This document shows, piece by piece, positions 1-5,509 of a stretch of 5,509 nt of DNA. Positions within the stretch are counted from its first letter, which is position 1. Every line of letters starts with the position of its first letter. This stretch comes from an uncultured Clostridia bacterium (GTDB lineage: Bacteria; Bacillota; Clostridia; Oscillospirales; Acutalibacteraceae). Where the stretch lies: assembly GCA_937919155.1 (NCBI GenBank), contig CALFPM010000112.1:1-5509 (forward strand), written 5' to 3'. The translations under genes were made by a program, and so were the position numbers. The notes under the pieces are model-generated. The model ran no database searches. It had not been told where the DNA came from and was given only the letters and a program-made list of their open reading frames with translations.

Positions 1-55
1 CCCCTACTATGTTGTAACAACTAAAAATATACTATTTATCGTCAACTAACTGAAA

Positions 56-174
56 GCCTCTCCCTTCGGGAGAGGTGGCAGCCGTAGGCTGACGGAGAGG
101 GTATACAAGCAAGCGATCGTTCGTTTTTTGCCCTCTCAGTCGCCTTTGGCGACAGCTCTCCCAAAGGGAGAGCC
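56..174. repeat. MITE/REP-like inverted-repeat element with nested hairpins
   Basis: Two imperfect inverted arms (56-101 and 131-174) flank a 29-bp centre. The left arm folds as an 8-bp stem (57-64 with 68-75, loop TTC) followed by a 5-bp stem (79-83 with 87-91, loop GTA). The right arm folds as a 6-bp stem (139-144 with 148-153, loop TTT) and an 8-bp stem (155-162 with 166-173, loop AAA). The inner ends GAGAGGG (95-101) and CCCTCTC (131-137) pair with each other, so the whole element can form one branched structure. Stem sequences differ between arms while pairing is kept. No transposase or convincing target-site duplication is visible. From memory, very similar CTCTCCC-TTT-GGGAGAG modules are common in intergenic DNA of gut Oscillospiraceae; that recollection was not checked. 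The structure is clear; its mobility is inference. Confidence 0.75.
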
Positions 175-231
175 TTTTGAATTTGTGCAATATTTTTTCT
201 GCAGACTTATCAGTGAGGTTTTTCGACAGCC

Positions 232-262
232 AGAAGGGGCTGCGCCATGCGCAGCCCCTTCT
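232..262 (-). terminator. Strong hairpin just after the truncated radical SAM gene; possible terminator
   Basis: A perfect 14-bp GC-rich stem (232-245 with 249-262) with a 3-base loop begins three bases past the TAA stop of the upstream minus-strand gene. Its position suggests it ends the left-hand operon. However, read on the minus strand it is followed by GGCTGTCGAAAAACC, with no U tract, so intrinsic termination may be inefficient. Read on the plus strand it is followed by CTCTTTTAAT, which is closer to a terminator tail, although no plus-strand gene precedes it. It may instead act as an mRNA 3'-end stabiliser or a bidirectional terminator. Confidence 0.5.
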
Positions 263-265
263 CTT

Positions 266-931
266 TTAATCGTTGTGCTCAATGGTTCCGTCCGATTTGT
301 AGGTCACCTTATAAAGGGAGGGAACGTACACGCCCTCAATATCGGCGCAAGCACGCAAAAACTCCTTTTTCGAGTAGCCCTTAGCTTTGTATTCCTTGAG
401 CAAATCAATAAGCTCATTTGTTACTTCTTCTCCGTCACCGGGCAGAGTGATATCAACGAAATCCGCAATAGGCTCCGCATTGCACACACAGGCACCGCCC
501 GCAATAACAATGGGCGTGAGGCTTGTTCTGTCCTTTGACCTCACGGGCAGACCCGCAAGGTCAAGCATATTGAGAACATTGGTGTAGCTCAATTCATATT
601 GCATTGTAAAACCGAGAATATCAAAATCACGGATTTCATCGCCGCTTTCAAGACCGTAGAGAAGGATGCCGTTGTCGCGCATCACCTTTTCCATATCTGT
701 CCAGGGCGCAAAAACTCTTTCGCACCACGCATCTTCCCTTGCATTGACAAGAGAATAAAGAATTTTCATTCCCAGATGAGACATTCCGATTTCATAAGTA
801 TCGGGAAAACAGAATGCATATCGGATATCCACCTTGGATTTATCTTTCACAACGCTGTTCAGCTCACCGCCCGTATATCTGCCGGGTTTCTGAACTTTCA
901 GCAAATGCTTTTCAAGCTTTTTCGGATACAT
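266..931 (-). CDS. C-terminally truncated B12-binding radical SAM family protein (TIGR03960-type), N-terminal domain only
   Basis: This 221-aa product matches the N-terminal third of the TIGR03960 family, whose intact members I recall as about 600 aa or more. Family-typical stretches are VQKPGRYTGGE (13-23), FPDTYEIGMSHLG (42-54), CERVFAPWTDME (70-81), GFTMQYELSYTNVLNMLDLAG (107-127), IVIAGG (141-146) and GDGEE (165-169), ending in IEGVYVPSLY and a short linker. This is the cobalamin-binding-like Rossmann domain. The radical SAM domain is absent: there is no CxxxCxxC cluster motif, and none of the remaining 265 bases continues it. The start at 931 is chosen over an in-frame one at 1003 because GGGAG (939-943) sits 7 nt upstream and the family begins near this point. 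The gene lies 58 nt after the M50 gene and has a possible promoter of its own. It is either a decayed remnant or a stand-alone domain. Family assignment is firm; function in this form is unknown. Confidence 0.85.
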   Translation of the reverse strand: MYPKKLEKHLLKVQKPGRYTGGELNSVVKDKSKVDIRYAFCFPDTYEIGMSHLGMKILYSLVNAREDAWCERVFAPWTDMEKVMRDNGILLYGLESGDEIRDFDILGFTMQYELSYTNVLNMLDLAGLPVRSKDRTSLTPIVIAGGACVCNAEPIADFVDITLPGDGEEVTNELIDLLKEYKAKGYSKKEFLRACADIEGVYVPSLYKVTYKSDGTIEHND

Positions 932-956
932 AAGATTTCTCCCAAATTTAAAATAT

Positions 957-984
957 CTTATATATAATAACATATTCTTTTCAA
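957..984 (-). promoter_or_regulatory. Possible sigma-A-type promoter for the truncated radical SAM gene
   Basis: Read on the minus strand, TTGAAA (979-984) and TATAAG (957-962) are separated by 16 nt in a very AT-rich gap between the M50 stop and the next start. Transcription would begin near 950, leaving a leader of about 20 nt that carries the GGGAG site. AT-rich DNA yields such matches by chance, and the gene could equally be read through from the operon. Confidence 0.4.
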
Positions 985-989
985 AAAAT

Positions 990-1604
990 CTATATTTTAA
1001 CACTCTTTTCTTTTTTATTCATTACGGTGGCTGCCGCAAGATAAACCGAAACAGCAATGAGGGTTATATTCCCGCTTTTCACAGCCAGCACCGCACCTGC
1101 TGCCGCCATAGGAACAAGCACAATACAGGACACATAAAAACAGATTTTTTCGCATTTATTCTCCGACATTCTGCGGTTCAGAAAATAATACAGAATATTT
1201 CCGCCGTCAAGCGGCTGACAGGGCAAAAGATTAAAAACGCCAACACAAAGGCTGATGACCGCCGCAGTTTCCGTTGCCGATGATTTTCCGCAGATAAAAA
1301 GCAGGGCCGACAAAACAAAATTCGCTGTCGGTCCCGATACATATATTATTATTTCCCCAAAGCTTCCGATTCCCGATATTCCTTGCCGTTCAAGCTTTAT
1401 CCCGTAAAAAGAAAGCTCTATCAAGCCGGGTTTTTCTCCCATCGCCAAAAGGCTGATAATATGACCCAGTTCATGGACAATGCAGCAAAACAAAGCCGCC
1501 GCACACAGACCGCTTTCATCAAGAATCAACGTAAAAGTTACCGCCGCCGCAAAGGAAATGTTTATTCTCAAGGTTGTTTCTCCGAGCTTAACCCTCATCC
1601 GCAT
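990..1604 (-). CDS. Integral membrane M50 family (site-2 protease type) metallopeptidase, SpoIVFB-like
   Basis: A 204-aa polytopic membrane protein with the M50 zinc motif HELGH (H44, E45, H48) in a hydrophobic segment, the conserved SGPTANF turn (89-95), and the second motif NLLPCQPLDGG (124-134), in which D132 is the expected third zinc ligand. Hydrophobic segments lie at about 15-28, 33-55, 84-104, 112-127 and 154-200. In Bacillus, SpoIVFB cleaves pro-sigma-K in the outer forespore membrane; a SpoIVFB role here is inferred from the motifs and from the M23 partner just upstream. Unlike B. subtilis SpoIVFB (about 288 aa) it has no room for a C-terminal CBS domain. The longest reading starts at 1604 and overlaps the M23 gene by 17 nt, without a clear ribosome site. 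A TTG at 1571 preceded by GGAG at 8 nt gives a 193-aa protein beginning (M)RINISF, more like family N-termini, and may be the true start. Family certain, start uncertain. Confidence 0.88.
   Translation of the reverse strand: MRMRVKLGETTLRINISFAAAVTFTLILDESGLCAAALFCCIVHELGHIISLLAMGEKPGLIELSFYGIKLERQGISGIGSFGEIIIYVSGPTANFVLSALLFICGKSSATETAAVISLCVGVFNLLPCQPLDGGNILYYFLNRRMSENKCEKICFYVSCIVLVPMAAAGAVLAVKSGNITLIAVSVYLAAATVMNKKEKSVKI
1571..1583 (-). promoter_or_regulatory. Ribosome binding site and TTG start candidate for the M50 gene
   Basis: Right after the TAA of the M23 gene (1588-1590), the minus strand carries GGAG (1580-1583), eight bases, then TTG (1569-1571) in the M50 frame. The upstream ATGs at 1604 and 1598 lack any comparable Shine-Dalgarno sequence. 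This site favours a non-overlapping TTG start, though translational coupling from an upstream ATG is not excluded. Confidence 0.5.
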
Positions 1605-2505
1605 CAGGATAAAGCAAAAGCTCGGGATTGACTCTCACTCCGTTAATTCTGACCTCGAAATGCAGGTGAGCGCCTGTTGACCAACCCGTTGAGCCAACAA
1701 GACCTATGGTTTCCCCCTGCCTGATGACGGCACCCTCATTCACATAAATTTCAGACAAATGGCAGTAATATGTGGCAAAGCTTTCCGAATGCTCCATAAG
1801 CACATAATTCCCCCACACATCACTGCTCCCCGTTTCAACAATCCTGCCGTAAAACGCCGCGGAAACGGGAGTGCCTTCCTCCGCTGCAAGGTCGAGACCT
1901 GTATGGAAGCCGTATTTACCTGAAACGGGATTTGTTCTGTAACCGAATCTCGATGTAATTCTTGCATTTCTGACAGGCAGAACAGGCTTGACACTCACCT
2001 GATAAGGCGCAAAGGAAGTGCCTTTCGCCGCCTCTTTTCCCTGAATATCTCCGCCGCCCGAGCCATCCGGCACAATCTCGCCGACAGCAACGGTTTCGCC
2101 CGTTTCATCACCGATAACCTCAAAGGATTCAACGGTATAATCCTGCGTCATTTCAACTTCATCCGAAGATGCCTGAAGCAAATCCGTCTGAGAGCTGAAA
2201 TAGCTTGCGGCATTTTTTATATCCTGGGCAAACTCGCCAGCCGTCATATCCCTCTGCATTATTTTCGCGTAATCTTCTTTTATCCGTTCAAAAGCGGACG
2301 GACTGATTTTGGAGGCAATAAAAATTCCCGAAATAATCAATCCGCAGATGAGGCATTGCAAAAGCATAAGCCTTATCAGATAATCTGTTTTGTTTTTCTG
2401 CTTTTCACGCGTGTTTTTTCTGAAATCGTCCTCTTCAGCAAATCTGAATTTATTTCTGTATTCATCTCTTTCAATGCGCTGTGACGAATAATCAAAATTT
2501 TCCAT
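1588..2505 (-). CDS. Membrane-anchored M23 (LytM) family metallopeptidase, SpoIVFA-like
   Basis: A 305-aa protein with a charged cytoplasmic N-terminus (1-41), one transmembrane segment (about 42-65), an acidic low-complexity linker (about 110-165) and an extracytoplasmic LytM/M23 domain (about 175-300). The zinc and catalytic set is complete: H201 and D205 in HTGLDLA, H249 in YYCHLS, and H280/H282 in GAHLHFEV. This family's active members are zinc endopeptidases that cut peptidoglycan cross-bridges or stem peptides. Its single-span layout and position directly before an M50 protease match SpoIVFA, the SpoIVFB regulator of the sporulation sigma-K checkpoint. With all ligands retained it could also be a working cell-wall hydrolase. 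The start at 2505 is well supported by GGAGGAG (2511-2517) five bases upstream. It is the first gene of the left-hand unit. The M23 call is certain; the SpoIVFA role is inferred from context. Confidence 0.9.
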   Translation of the reverse strand: MENFDYSSQRIERDEYRNKFRFAEEDDFRKNTREKQKNKTDYLIRLMLLQCLICGLIISGIFIASKISPSAFERIKEDYAKIMQRDMTAGEFAQDIKNAASYFSSQTDLLQASSDEVEMTQDYTVESFEVIGDETGETVAVGEIVPDGSGGGDIQGKEAAKGTSFAPYQVSVKPVLPVRNARITSRFGYRTNPVSGKYGFHTGLDLAAEEGTPVSAAFYGRIVETGSSDVWGNYVLMEHSESFATYYCHLSEIYVNEGAVIRQGETIGLVGSTGWSTGAHLHFEVRINGVRVNPELLLYPDADEG

Positions 2506-2536
2506 TGCAACTCCTCCGCATCATAGTTATCAATTG

Positions 2537-2566
2537 ATTATATGATGCAAACAGTCGCAGATATGA
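2537..2566 (-). promoter_or_regulatory. Promoter region of the M23-M50 operon, resembling a sigma-E promoter
   Basis: On the minus strand, TCATATCT (2559-2566) is followed after 14 nt by CATATAAT (2537-2544). As I recall it, the sigma-E consensus of Bacillus sporulation is an ATATT-like -35, a 13-15 nt spacer and CATACAnT at -10; the -10 here differs at one position. The -10 also contains a perfect TATAAT, but no good sigma-A -35 lies 16-18 nt upstream (TTGTCA is 21 nt away). Transcription would start near 2530, about 25 nt before the M23 start. Sigma-E control would fit a spoIVF-like operon; a plain housekeeping promoter remains possible. Confidence 0.45.
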
Positions 2567-2570
2567 CAAA

Positions 2571-2590
2571 CCCCCGACCGAAGTCGGGGG
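2571..2590 (-). terminator. Intrinsic terminator ending the flavoprotein operon
   Basis: An 8-bp perfect stem CCCCCGAC/GTCGGGGG (2571-2578 with 2583-2590) is closed by a stable TTCG tetraloop when read on the minus strand. It is followed by TTTGTCAT, a short U-rich tail. It begins five bases past the TAA of the 131-aa gene and directly before the promoter of the next unit, so it cleanly separates the two operons. Confidence 0.85.
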
Positions 2591-2595
2591 ATTAA

Positions 2596-2991
2596 TTATT
2601 CTTCTGCAATAATGCGCCAATAATCGTAGGAATAATATTTTGTCAGGTGTTTTTCCGCATCATTGATGCTTTGGAAGAAATCTTTGTCAAAATCACCTTC
2701 GGGGTCTGCATAAAGTCCCCACGCCGATGCTTCGCTGACGCTGGGATAATACTTATCCCACAAAAGAGCACTGCCGTTTTTATCTCTGTTATAGTTCAGA
2801 TATTTTGCATCCTCACGCACGGAGTCGCGCACCTTCCTGTAGTCATCCGCAAGTTCACGGAGTTCATCCGCCGATGCCGCGCCGAGAGAATAATAATCCG
2901 CCCTAAGCTTTATGCTTTGCAGGGTCGAAATATATTTCGATATACGCTTTGCAAGCTTTAAATCACTGAGCTTTTCAAGTCGGTTTTCCAT
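2596..2991 (-). CDS. Hypothetical protein, 131 aa, translationally coupled to the COG2509-type dehydrogenase
   Basis: I do not recognise this family. The product is soluble-looking, highly charged and probably mostly helical. A Lys/Arg-rich N-terminal third (about 1-45) is followed by an acidic helical stretch with many ADELRELADDY-like residues (about 48-70). The C-terminal half is rich in aromatics (WDKYYPS, WGLYADPEGDFDKDFF, KYYSYDYWRII). There is no signal peptide, membrane segment or cysteine. The chosen ATG at 2991 lies one base after the TAG of the upstream flavoprotein gene, an arrangement typical of stop-start coupling. In-frame starts at 3000 and 3012, overlapping that gene, are possible, and none has a strong Shine-Dalgarno site. 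A terminator follows immediately. The open frame, the coupling and the terminator support a real gene. A link to the dehydrogenase is inferred only from linkage. Confidence 0.7.
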   Translation of the reverse strand: MENRLEKLSDLKLAKRISKYISTLQSIKLRADYYSLGAASADELRELADDYRKVRDSVREDAKYLNYNRDKNGSALLWDKYYPSVSEASAWGLYADPEGDFDKDFFQSINDAEKHLTKYYSYDYWRIIAEE

Positions 2992-2992
2992 A

Positions 2993-4600
2993 CTACCACT
3001 CATCACTTTCATCAATCAGCACCGCGTGAGCGCATCTTATGCCGTCAACCGCCGCTGACACAATTCCGCCTGCATATCCCGCACCTTCTCCGCAGGGATA
3101 AAGGCCCCTGATATTAGCCTGATAAAGGTCATCTCTGAGAATTCTGACAGGCGCAGATGAGCGGGTTTCGGGGGCTGTGAGAACACCGTCAGGCAAAGCA
3201 AAGCCGTTAAGGCTTCTGTCCATTTTCACAATTGCCTGAGCCATAACATCGGTCACTTTTCCGGGCAACACTTGGCGGATATCACCGGGAGTAACGCCTG
3301 TTGCACAGGTCGGTTTTACAAAAGAAAGCTTCTTTGACGGTGTGTTGTTAAGGAAATCTCCGATTGTCTGGCAGGGCGCACTGTAATCGCCGCCGCCAAT
3401 CTCAAATGCAGTCTTCTCTATTTTTCGCTGAAGTTCAATGCCTGCAAGCGGATGGTCGCTGCCGAAATGCTCGGGGTCAATTCCCACAAGCAAAGCTGCA
3501 TTCGAATTTTCGCCGTCACGGGCATATTCGCTCATACCGTTAACAACTACATGTCCCTCTTCAGATGCCGCCGCAACAACCGTGCCGCCCGGACACATGC
3601 AGAAAGTGTAAGCACCTCTGCCGTGGTCGGGGTGACAGGCAAGCTTGTAGTTAGCCGCACCCAGAGCAGGATGACCTGCAAACGAGCCGTATTGCGCTTT
3701 ATCAATCATCTCGCGGGGATGCTCAATTCTGACACCCACCGAAAACGGTTTCTGAATAATGTTGATACCTTTTCTGTAAAGCATTTCAACCGTATCTCTT
3801 GCCGAATGACCGATGCAGAGCAAAAGAGTGTCCGTTTCAATATCCTCAATACCGCCATCGGGATTCTGACAGGATATGCCTTGAATAACGCCGTTTGCAA
3901 TGATAAGATCTGTCAGTTTCCAGCCAAAGCGGATTTCGCCGCCGAGAGCAATAATTTCTTCGCGGAATGACTTCACAACAGCACCGAGTTTATCCGTGCC
4001 GATATGAGGCGTGGAAGAATAGGCTATTTCGGGAGGAGCGCCGTGAACAACAAGTTCGTCAACCACCTTTCTGCAAAGAGGGTCTTTGATTCCCGTTGTG
4101 AGTTTACCGTCCGAAAAGGTACCGGCGCCGCCCTCGCCGAACTGAACATTGCTTTCAGTGTTGAGTTTTCGGGTTGCCCAGAAAGTGTTGACATCTTTTG
4201 TTCTTGTGTCAACATCCGCGCCTCTTTCAAGAACAAGAGGCTTGAACCCCGCCCTTGCAAGAATAAGAGCTGCAAAAAAACCTGCAGGACCGAAACCCGC
4301 AATAACAGGTCTGAGGGTGCTTGTTCTTCTGATTTCGGGCATTTCATATTTATATTCTGTCGTTGCCTCAACCTTGGAATTTTTTGCATGGGCAATAACC
4401 GCCGATTCATCCGAATCAACTTCAACATTCACATTGTAGACAAAATGCACATTGTCCTTTTTGCGTGAGTCAACTGCTTTTTTCACTATGCGAAGAGAAA
4501 CAATCTTGTTTTCTTTGCACCTGAGCGCCTTTGCGGCGGCTCTGCGGAGCTCACACTCGTCACTTCCGAGAGGAAGTTTTATTTCATTAATTCTGATCAT
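2993..4600 (-). CDS. FAD-dependent dehydrogenase of the COG2509 type (NAD(P)/FAD-dependent oxidoreductase)
   Basis: A 535-aa cytoplasmic flavoprotein, close to the length I recall for COG2509 proteins. Residues 1-90 form the small alpha/beta N-terminal domain of this family, which typically starts IRINEIKLP. The FAD-binding Rossmann fold follows, with GFGPAG at 102-107 and the ribose-binding acid E125. Further family-like segments are GEGGAGTFSDGKL (155-167), LLLCIGHSARDT (259-270), FSVGVRIEHP (286-295), YTFCMCPGG (331-339, with C334 and C336) and the C-terminal FAD segment GEGAGYAGG (504-512). The substrate of the family is not established, so only an oxidoreductase role is claimed. The start at 4600 is supported by GGAG (4608-4611) seven bases upstream. 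A longer frame to 4684 would run into the preceding gene and adds 28 residues not typical of the family. It sits 20 nt after the upstream flavoprotein gene, in the same operon. Confidence 0.92.
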   Translation of the reverse strand: MIRINEIKLPLGSDECELRRAAAKALRCKENKIVSLRIVKKAVDSRKKDNVHFVYNVNVEVDSDESAVIAHAKNSKVEATTEYKYEMPEIRRTSTLRPVIAGFGPAGFFAALILARAGFKPLVLERGADVDTRTKDVNTFWATRKLNTESNVQFGEGGAGTFSDGKLTTGIKDPLCRKVVDELVVHGAPPEIAYSSTPHIGTDKLGAVVKSFREEIIALGGEIRFGWKLTDLIIANGVIQGISCQNPDGGIEDIETDTLLLCIGHSARDTVEMLYRKGINIIQKPFSVGVRIEHPREMIDKAQYGSFAGHPALGAANYKLACHPDHGRGAYTFCMCPGGTVVAAASEEGHVVVNGMSEYARDGENSNAALLVGIDPEHFGSDHPLAGIELQRKIEKTAFEIGGGDYSAPCQTIGDFLNNTPSKKLSFVKPTCATGVTPGDIRQVLPGKVTDVMAQAIVKMDRSLNGFALPDGVLTAPETRSSAPVRILRDDLYQANIRGLYPCGEGAGYAGGIVSAAVDGIRCAHAVLIDESDEW

Positions 4601-4620
4601 ATATTTTCTCCGTTCCGGAC

Positions 4621-5509
4621 TTATTTCAGTTCTCCCGCAAGCATTCCCGATGCCCACGCCCACTGCAGATTGAAGCCTCCGCATCCACCGTCAACATCAA
4701 TTATTTCGCCTGCAAAATAGAGGTTTCTGCAAATCCTGGACTCCATTGTTTTTTCATTGATTTCATCAACTTTTATTCCGCCGCTTGTTACCTGCGCGTT
4801 GATAAATCCTCTTGTTCCCGTTATTTCAAGGGGGAATTTTTTGGTTTTCTCCGCAATGTTGCGCAAATCTTTTTCGGAAAGCTCGGATATATTTTTATCA
4901 GAGCTGTAAAGGTTACAAGCTTTACAAATTGCAATCCCAACGGTTTTCGGGAGAATTCCCGTCAGTAAATTATCAACTTTACAGAAACTCTTTATTTTAC
5001 AAAGGGTTTGCAGGTATGTCAAAAGCTCATCATATGTCATTTCGGGCAAAAAGTCCACAATTGTAAAGGGATTGTGCTTTACAGAATTGATATATTTTTG
5101 TGCAGATGCCGCAAGCTCCATAGCGGCAATTCCCGAAAGACCGTAGTCCGTAAAAAGTATTTCGCCTTCCGTTTTTGCTATTGTTTTGTCACCTTTCAGT
5201 GTGAGTGCAACATTTCTCACTCTTGTACCCTTAAGGGGCTTTGTGATTTCGGGTTTTGAGTTAAGCGGAACAAGGGCAGGGACAGTTTCCGTAACCTTGT
5301 GGCCCAATTTTTTAGCAAGCTCAAATCCGCTTCCGTCAGAGCCTTGAGGTACAGCTGCTTTGCCTCCTGCGGCGATAATAATTTTCGAACAAAAAATATT
5401 GCCGTTAACCGAAAATCCGTTGCCCGATTTTTTGATGTCGGTGACGGGCGTATCACATATCACATCAACTCCGAGTCTTTCAAGTTCAAAACGGAGAGCA
5501 TCCACAACA
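4621..5509 (-). CDS. BaiN/HI0933-like NAD(P)/FAD-dependent oxidoreductase (COG2081 type), N-terminus outside window
   Basis: The C-terminal 295 residues of a flavoprotein whose family is usually about 400 aa; about 110 residues, including the N-terminal GxGxxG FAD fold, lie beyond the right edge. Visible family signatures, in order, are IIIAAGGKAAVPQGSDGSGFELAKKLGH, the strand-turn GEILFTDYGLSGIA, the TGTRGFINAQVTSGGI segment, and the C-terminal FAD-binding stretch LYFAGEIIDVDGGCGGFNLQWAWASG. The open frame continues without a stop to base 5509, and the first visible residues (VVDALRFELERLGVDV) match the interior of the family, so the GTG at 5505 is not taken as the start. Some members have been linked to bile-acid reduction (BaiN) or called aminoacetone oxidases, but most have no known substrate, so no specific reaction is claimed. 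It leads directly into the COG2509-type gene. Confidence 0.92.
   Translation of the reverse strand, partial: VVDALRFELERLGVDVICDTPVTDIKKSGNGFSVNGNIFCSKIIIAAGGKAAVPQGSDGSGFELAKKLGHKVTETVPALVPLNSKPEITKPLKGTRVRNVALTLKGDKTIAKTEGEILFTDYGLSGIAAMELAASAQKYINSVKHNPFTIVDFLPEMTYDELLTYLQTLCKIKSFCKVDNLLTGILPKTVGIAICKACNLYSSDKNISELSEKDLRNIAEKTKKFPLEITGTRGFINAQVTSGGIKVDEINEKTMESRICRNLYFAGEIIDVDGGCGGFNLQWAWASGMLAGELK

Noticed and set aside
11..21. GTTGTAACAAC palindrome near the left edge, considered as an operator or attachment site
   Set aside because: It is an isolated 5-bp inverted repeat in AT-rich DNA with no adjacent gene or promoter visible, so chance is the simplest explanation.
102..130. Centre of the inverted element (contains CGATCG and a T run) considered as a small RNA terminator or a coding remnant
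   Set aside because: Only 29 bp, with no hairpin directly before the T run other than the element's own stems and no open frame of note.
56..174. CRISPR array
   Set aside because: There are only two inverted, not direct, copies and no regular spacers; the pattern is a paired-hairpin element.
128..538. Plus-strand open frame of 136 codons running across the element and the end of the radical SAM gene
   Set aside because: It is antisense to a clear family member, starts inside the inverted repeat, has no recognisable domain and no ribosome site.
932..1003. N-terminal extension of the radical SAM frame to 1003
   Set aside because: The extra 24 residues come from the AT-rich intergenic gap and overlap the M50 stop; the internal ATG at 931 has a good GGGAG site and matches the family N-terminus.
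3452..4468. Several plus-strand open frames opposite the COG2509-type gene (such as 3452-3970 and 4004-4468)
   Set aside because: They are shadows of a strongly conserved minus-strand gene and show no domain or start signal of their own.
4601..4684. N-terminal extension of the COG2509-type dehydrogenase to 4684
   Set aside because: It reads the end of the upstream flavoprotein gene in another frame, is not family-like, and a well-placed GGAG supports the start at 4600.

Overview
The window looks like chromosomal DNA from a low-to-mid GC anaerobic Firmicute, most likely a clostridial gut bacterium of the Oscillospiraceae/Ruminococcaceae type. This rests on three things: the gene families present (a SpoIVFA/SpoIVFB-like protease pair, a B12-binding radical SAM family protein, and two clostridial-type FAD oxidoreductases), the GGAG-type ribosome binding sites, and a nested-hairpin repeat of a kind I recall from gut Clostridia. 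All supported genes lie on the minus strand, so transcription runs from high to low coordinates.

Right-hand unit (5509 down to 2571). A BaiN/HI0933-like flavoprotein (COG2081 type) enters from beyond the right edge without its N-terminus. Twenty bases later comes a second, unrelated FAD-dependent dehydrogenase (COG2509 type, 535 aa). One base after its stop begins a 131-aa protein I do not recognise. A textbook hairpin terminator with a TTCG loop (2571-2590) closes the unit. The spacing suggests one operon. The two flavoproteins may act in redox reactions, but their substrates cannot be read from sequence.

Left-hand unit (2570 down to about 232). A promoter region at 2537-2566 resembles the consensus of the sporulation factor sigma-E. 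It precedes a membrane-anchored M23 (LytM) metallopeptidase and an integral-membrane M50 (site-2 type) metallopeptidase, arranged like spoIVFA-spoIVFB. Next comes the N-terminal 221 residues of a TIGR03960-type B12-binding radical SAM protein. In Clostridia this protease pair is often followed by the full radical SAM gene, a DUF2344 gene, RNase G and ribosomal protein L21. Here the radical SAM gene stops at the domain boundary, before any CxxxCxxC cluster motif, and none of the usual downstream genes follows within the window.

Left margin (1-265). No gene is supported. It holds a 14-bp perfect hairpin immediately after the truncated gene, then a ~119-bp element made of two inverted arms. Each arm folds into two small hairpins. 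The arms differ in sequence but keep their base pairing. The truncated gene beside this element is the most notable thing in the window: it looks like a rearrangement point. I see no evidence of a wholly new multi-gene system.
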